Origin: Pyrenopolyporus hunteri
Taxonomy: Eukaryota > Ascomycota > Sordariomycetes > Xylariales > Hypoxylaceae
DNA length: 64,000 nucleotides
NCBI GenBank assembly: GCA_902806595.1
Contig: CADCXC010000003.1
Coordinates: forward strand, 1,984,001-2,048,000
Reading direction: 5' to 3'
Shown here: positions 59,321 through 64,000 of the stretch, one piece after another
Layout: every line of letters starts with the position of its first letter
How positions within the stretch are numbered: position 1 is the first letter of the stretch
Program-made: the position numbers and the translations under genes
Notes under the pieces: generated by a model
The model's input: the letters and a program-made list of their open reading frames with translations, nothing else
The model's database searches: none
Told to the model about the DNA's origin: nothing

Positions 59321-60843
59321 TTACAACCTATGCTTGATATTGGAGCCAGGTTCAAAGCGCTTCGCATTATGCTGCTTCAATAATTGCTCCGTCCTCTCCT
59401 TCTGCCACTGGATCTTCTGGGAGACTTCTTGGCCCCTCTTGTTCTCATTGCGGCCCATCTGCTGCAAGTGAACCTCATCCGGACCATCTGCCAGCCTCAA
59501 GGTTCGGATAAGCGCCCAACTATTCGCAAGAGGGGTATCCTGGCTGACACCGGCTCCACCGAATGCCTGGACAGCTCGGTCGATAACTGTCAAGGCTGTC
59601 TGCGGGACGAGGACCTTAGCTTGGGCGATCTCTTTCAGCGTCGCCTTCGGGCCTAGGTCGTCCATCTTCACAGCGGCGTTGAGAACGATCAGCCGCGCCG
59701 CGTCGATTTCTATCCGCGACTTGGCAACCCATTCGAGGATCACACCGTGCTCCTTCAACTGCTTTCCGAAAGGCGTCTTCTTGGGGTCGTTGATCCGCAT
59801 CAACATCCACTCCAGGGCCCTCTCGGCAGCGCCGATGCTGCGCATGGCGTGGTGAATGCGGCCGGGCCCTAAGCGGCCTTGGATGATCTCGAAACCGCGA
59901 CCCTCGCCAAGAACTAGATTGCTCACCGGGACTCGCACATTGTCGAAAGAGATATGGCCGTGGCCGTGCGGCGCGTCATCATATCCATAGACGTTGAGCA
60001 TGCGATGGATGGTGATGCCCTTTGTCCCGGCCGGAACGAGTACCACAGATTGTTGCTTGTAAGGGTCTTTGTTGTTGGGGTCCGACTTGCCCATGACGAC
60101 GTAGATCTTACATCGGGGATCACCGGCACCGCTTGACCACCATTTCTAGGCTTGTCAGTATGACACATGGGATAAAAAAAGAAGAAAGGGCAGATCATAC
60201 GGAGCCATTTAGGACATATTCGTTCCCCTCTTTCCTTATGCTAAGTTGAATATTGGTCGCGTCGGATGAGGCGATATCTGGCTCGGTCATAAGAAAGGCG
60301 GACCTGATCTTGCCCTCCATCAAGGGCTTCAACCATTGGGCTTTTTGTTCTTCATTTCCATACTTGGCTAATACTTCCATGTTCCCCGTGTCTGGTGCGG
60401 AGCAATTGGTGGCTTCAGAGGCTATTTTTGATTTGCCCAGCCATTCAGCCATCAGGCCGTATTCCACATTTGTGTAGCCCGGAGATTCCTTGTAATGGCC
60501 CTTGGGCAAAAACAGATTCCAGAGTCCCAGCTGCCTCGCTTTCGTCTTTAGATCTTCGATGATAGGAGGATGGCTATTCCATCGCTCAGGGCCCTCGCCA
60601 AGCTGGGCGTCTACGACCGGGTCTGCTCTGATCGGGTCGTCGACCTATCAATAAATGGGTTTCTGACGTAAGTTAGTTCTAAGACTTACGGTATGCATTC
60701 TTCCTCAACAAATTTAGCGACGAGATCCAATGTCTTCTTGGCTTTCTCGCTAACACGATGTTTTACCTATAAGCTTTGTAAGCTTGAGATTATGCTGTAT
60801 AGATGTATAGTAATCTTACAATATCTGGGATTCTGGACGACAT
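59321..60843 (-). CDS. Acyl-CoA dehydrogenase, ACAD10/ACAD11 type
   Basis: A flavin acyl-CoA dehydrogenase. Exons are 60843-60820, 60766-60690, 60627-60201 and 60145-59321, giving 450 residues. The N-terminal helix VSEKAKKTLDLVAKFVEEEC joins IPADPVVDAQLGEG only if the second intron ends at CGATCAG; the earlier TAG acceptor breaks frame. FAD and substrate blocks are FLMTEPDIASSDATNIQ and LNGSKWWSSGAGDPRCK. The family signature GYDDAPHGHGHISFDNVRVP is followed by GEGRGFEIIQGRLGPGRIHH, AVQAFGGAGVSQDTPLA and RTLRLADGPDEVH. This subgroup is known from long-chain and branched-chain oxidation. The protein ends in KHRL; a terminal HRL tripeptide serves as a PTS1-like peroxisomal signal in yeast Eci1, so a peroxisomal location is plausible. 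Confidence 0.93.
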
Positions 60844-61466
60844 TTTGCGTAGTTCAATTCAGCGGTAGCAAATTAATAAGATCGAGCCCTTGGTATTGAA
60901 TAGATTCTAGGTAAAATTAAGAGAGATCGAAGTCAATTGAGTACTAAGAACTGGTTATTGTATTGGGGAAGTTGGAGAAGAGCTCTATTTCAAAGGTAAT
61001 GGCCCGACTAAGACAAAGTCTCACCATTATTAAACCGAGGTACGCGTTTGAGTTAGCGGGGGTAGTATAAGCATTCATTGGACCAAGCCTATGGCGGTCA
61101 GGGGTAGCTGTGCGAAGTGCCTAGGTTGATATTATAGGTACCTAATCGAAAGAGCTGATCTCCGCCAAGCCAGACCACTATACATAACTACCTAGGTACC
61201 TGTACCCAGGTATGCATAGCACATATACAGGCTGTTTATCGATAAGGTCCACAGCCGCGGAAACTGGAATCTGGGGAAATGAGCTAAGCATTTGCGTAGC
61301 ACGGTAGCCCCGTTTAATGAATTAAAACGCCATGTCATCGGAATTGCCACTAACGAGTATTTATCCTTTCTAGAAAAACATTTCCGACAATTTGCAGCCT
61401 CGCGTCATACCCTTCGTACTATTTCCAGCCTCATTTCCAAACCTCACCACCACCACACCGCCCATC
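60844..61466. other. Divergent promoter region, acyl-CoA dehydrogenase and cwc2
   Basis: 623 bases with CCTAGG/GGTACC elements (61138-61145 and 61189-61201) roughly midway. No open frame of interest. Confidence 0.5.
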
Positions 61467-62645
61467 ATGTCCGAAGAAAGAGAGCCCGACCAGTCGCAAT
61501 CTACCGAGGTGGCCGCCCCGGCACCGAAGAAAGTCAAAAAGATCATCCGCAAGAAACGTCCAGCGCGGCCCCAAGTCGACTCTTCCTTCATAACATCCGA
61601 GCCGCCACCCCAGACCGGTACTATCTTCAACATATGGTACAACAAATGGTCCGGCGGCGATCGCGAAGACAAATACCTGTCAAAGACGCACGCCAAGGGC
61701 CGCTGCAACATCGCGAAAGATAGCGGATACACGCGCGCCGACAAGGTGCCCGGCTCCTACTTCTGCCTCTTCTTCGCGCGCGGCATCTGCCCCAAGGGCC
61801 AAGACTGCGAGTACCTGCACCGGCTGCCGGGCATCCACGACCTGTTTAACCCGAACGTCGACTGCTTCGGCCGCGACAAGCACTCCGACTACCGCGACGA
61901 CATGGGTGGCGTCGGCAGCTTCATGCGTCAGAACCGCACCATCTACGTCGGCAGGATACACGTCACCGACGACATCGAGGAGGTCGTGGCCCGCCACTTC
62001 GCCGAGTGGGGCCAGGTCGAGCGGATACGCGTCCTGAACACCCGCGGCGTCGCCTTCATCACGTATACCAACGAGGCCAACGCCCAGTTCGCTAAGGAGG
62101 CGATGGCGCACCAGTCCCTGGACCATAACGAGATCTTGAACGTGCGGTGGGCCACGGCAGACCCGAATCCGATGGCACAAGCGAGAGAGGCGAGACGTAT
62201 CGAAGAACAAGCCGCTGAGGCTATCAGGAGAGCGCTGCCGGAGGCGTTTGTGGCCGAGATCGAGGGCCGGGATCCCGAAGCGAGGAAACGACGGAAGATC
62301 GAGAGTAGTTTTGGTTTGGAAGGATACGAGGCACCCGACGACGTCTACTTCGCCCGTGGCCCGCAGGCGGTGAATCCGGCTGGGAGACAGGGATACGAGC
62401 TCGAGCAGGAGCAACGGTTAATGATTGAAAATGGCGAAGCAGGTGGCGGCGGTACGGTGGAAACCGGAGGTCAACAGCAACAACAACTACAACTACAACC
62501 CGCAGAACAAGAAGGGGGAATCTTTTCAAGCAGCACGTTAGCAGCGTTAAAGACAGCGAAGGTCTCGACGGCTCCGAAGGCTAAGGCGGCGGCGTCGTCC
62601 GGGCCGTTAGTAGCATACGGCAGCGATAGCGAAGATGAAGAATAG
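61467..62645 (+). CDS. cwc2: Pre-mRNA splicing factor Cwc2 (RBM22-like)
   Basis: Cwc2 binds U6 snRNA in the Prp19-associated part of the catalytic spliceosome. Single exon, 392 residues. I chose ATG 61467; the open frame continues 25 codons upstream with no ATG. The torus region includes FNIWYNKWSGGDREDKY and CNIAKDSGYTRADK. The CCCH zinc finger CLFFARGICPKGQDCEYLH has C100, C108, C114 and H118 with CX7CX5CX3H spacing. It is followed by the connector FGRDKHSDYRDDMGGVGSF. The RRM starts RTIYVGRI, with RGVAFITYTNEANAQFA as RNP1. The tail has a Gln-rich run and ends in YGSDSEDEE. The downstream ureF gene converges, with stop codons 218 bases apart. Confidence 0.97.
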   Translation: MSEEREPDQSQSTEVAAPAPKKVKKIIRKKRPARPQVDSSFITSEPPPQTGTIFNIWYNKWSGGDREDKYLSKTHAKGRCNIAKDSGYTRADKVPGSYFCLFFARGICPKGQDCEYLHRLPGIHDLFNPNVDCFGRDKHSDYRDDMGGVGSFMRQNRTIYVGRIHVTDDIEEVVARHFAEWGQVERIRVLNTRGVAFITYTNEANAQFAKEAMAHQSLDHNEILNVRWATADPNPMAQAREARRIEEQAAEAIRRALPEAFVAEIEGRDPEARKRRKIESSFGLEGYEAPDDVYFARGPQAVNPAGRQGYELEQEQRLMIENGEAGGGGTVETGGQQQQQLQLQPAEQEGGIFSSSTLAALKTAKVSTAPKAKAAASSGPLVAYGSDSEDEE

Positions 62646-62863
62646 GGCGTTTGCACGGGAAGGCTTAGGCACTTAACATATATCGTCTCTAATGAACAAA
62701 CAAGCAAATGATAAATTGTATATACCATACACCATTCCCTACCTCCAAGCCTTTAGATACCAACCGCCCAGAGCACCCATCTAAATGAAATTGACTAAAC
62801 CCACACCCACCGCAACCAATCCATATATTCTCTCCATCCTATCTTCACCGTAGGTATCCGTCC

Positions 62864-63796
62864 TCAACTATTAAATATCCTCGAATACAACAGCTCATGC
62901 CTGCCCACCCACAAATCCACCGCCGGCACGCTCTGCCCCGCCTCCTCGACGCGCGCGTCCCACTCCCGCGCGATCGCCTCCGCCAGCAGCCCCTGGACCC
63001 CGGCGCCCGCCAGGATGCGCTGCGCCTGGTACGGCCCGAACAGGCCGGCGCGCACCGCCGCCGAGACCAGGGCCTTGACGTGGCCCAGCATGAACACGTA
63101 CGCCGCCTGCCGCAGCGAGAGCCCGCACAGCGCCGCGACGGCCCCGAAGAGGGGCGCTAGGTGCGCTGATACGGGCGGCGGCGCTTGCTCCCCCTCGGCC
63201 GTAGATGTAGGCTTGGACGCGTGCGAAGTAGCACCCCTCAGCATCTCCGCAAACGGCGCCAGCGTCCCCCCCGGGTCCGCCGTCGCCGCGATGCTCTTCT
63301 CCCAGATGGCGAGGAGCGCGCGGCCCTGCTGGACGGAGGCGCGGCGGCCGACGGCGCAGACGATGGCCGCGTCGAGCTGGTCGTCGAGGCTGGCGACGGT
63401 GTGCGGCGCCGGGTCGCGGTGCGCGGCGAGCGCGAAGGGCAGCGTGGTGCTGGCGTAGGAGGAGATGGAGAGCGGGAGGAAGGAGGAGAATGGGGACGGT
63501 GAGGATGAGGAGGGGAAGGCGGAGCGGGGTTTATGTCGGGTGTGTGCTAGATACGATTCGAGCCCGGAGCTGAAGGCGAAGGAGCCCAGCGGTAGGGCCG
63601 AGTCGGAGAGTAATAGGAGGTAGTGGTGCGCGGATTGCGCCGAGGGGATAGGAGTAGGAATGATAATAGGTGGTTTGCTAGTATTAGCCGCCTCCGATTC
63701 TGATAATCGCGCTTTGGCTTTTCGGAGGCGGAGCTCCAGATCTGCTATTTCATTCTCAAGGGCCTCCTGGGATTCATCGTCTATAGTCGGATTCAT
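62864..63796 (-). CDS. ureF: Urease accessory protein UreF
   Basis: UreF helps load nickel into urease together with UreD and UreG. Single exon, 310 residues. The hallmark segment is LLLSDSALPLGSFAFSSGLE (61-80). It is followed by a long helical domain with DQLDAAIVCAVGRRASVQQGRA and the late conserved block FMLGHVKALVSAAVRAGLFG, ending in WVGRHELLYSRIFNS. The first 36 residues form a charged, probably coiled-coil extension (ALENEIADLELRLRKAKARL) that bacterial UreF lacks. Low-complexity Ser/Pro runs lie near 92-110 and an Ala/Pro-rich loop near 200-215. No urease subunit or other accessory gene is in this window, as is usual in fungi where they are scattered. Confidence 0.93.
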   Translation of the reverse strand: MNPTIDDESQEALENEIADLELRLRKAKARLSESEAANTSKPPIIIPTPIPSAQSAHHYLLLLSDSALPLGSFAFSSGLESYLAHTRHKPRSAFPSSSSPSPFSSFLPLSISSYASTTLPFALAAHRDPAPHTVASLDDQLDAAIVCAVGRRASVQQGRALLAIWEKSIAATADPGGTLAPFAEMLRGATSHASKPTSTAEGEQAPPPVSAHLAPLFGAVAALCGLSLRQAAYVFMLGHVKALVSAAVRAGLFGPYQAQRILAGAGVQGLLAEAIAREWDARVEEAGQSVPAVDLWVGRHELLYSRIFNS

Positions 63797-64000
63797 TATG
63801 ACATTGCTAACAGGCGACTTTCCTATTTATCACATAAAGTACGTGTAATAATAGTAGTAGAAGGAAGAATAATCAACGATTCAGCTCTCATTGGTAAGAA
63901 CGGTTCATGGCATTTTTTAGCCTCGCAATCGTTAGGTTATCCGTCCAACCTGGTATCTCCACCCAACTCCCCGACCTTTAACCCTCGATTATTCCGAATG

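Noticed and set aside
61680..62414. 244-codon minus-strand frame opposite cwc2
   Set aside because: It is the antisense shadow of the conserved cwc2 exon, which carries a clear CCCH finger and RRM.
1..64000. Transposon, CRISPR array or integrated virus
   Set aside because: No terminal repeats, transposase, reverse-transcriptase or integrase text and no regularly spaced repeats were seen; long-range repeats could still have been missed by eye.

Overview
The window is nuclear DNA from a filamentous ascomycete (Pezizomycotina, most likely a Sordariomycete). The main evidence is the gene architecture. Genes are split by short GT-AG introns, mostly 45-120 bases, with a CTAAC-like branch site just before the acceptor. 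The families fit: a Zn(II)2Cys6 regulator, a DUF6594 membrane protein, an Fnx1/Vba-type MFS transporter, a fungal D-galacturonate reductase, Nop16, Cwc2 and Rbg2. Intergenic DNA is full of small palindromes built from CCTAGG and GGTACC. I cannot name the species.

Layout. Positions 1-3302 hold no recognisable gene. At 3.3-11.5 kb are a DUF6594 protein (+), an MFS transporter (-), a MARVEL-like four-helix membrane protein (+) and Nop16 (-). A Zn2Cys6 transcription factor (-) lies at 15.5-18.1 kb. About 16.6 kb follows (18.1-34.7 kb) with no supportable intact gene, only microsatellites, palindromes and possible gene or tRNA relics. At 34.7-45.4 kb are a glutathione peroxidase with a mitochondrial-type leader (-), a Tda3-like FAD oxidoreductase (+), a DapA-family aldolase (-) and a GaaA-like D-galacturonate reductase (+). 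At 48.7-63.8 kb lies a housekeeping block: the aspartate/glutamate carrier Agc1 (+), an F-box-like protein (-), the GTPase Rbg2 (+), a Spo12-like protein (-), an ACAD10/11-type acyl-CoA dehydrogenase (-), the splicing factor Cwc2 (+) and the urease accessory protein UreF (-).

I rebuilt the spliced models by hand from splice signals, branch sites and reading phase, so exon boundaries are inferences. Every listed model has consistent phase and a length divisible by three.

How genes may work together. The aldolase and the galacturonate reductase are divergently transcribed across 3.2 kb. They could be steps one and three of pectin-derived D-galacturonate catabolism (the gaaA and gaaC steps). 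Agc1, the peroxidase and the acyl-CoA dehydrogenase serve general organelle metabolism, and nothing ties them into a cluster. I found no secondary-metabolite cluster, CRISPR array, insertion sequence or convincing undescribed system. The most interesting details are in the splicing: a 10-base micro-exon in the MFS gene, a run of tiny exons in Rbg2, a frame-neutral intron in the Spo12-like gene and a probable GC-AG intron.
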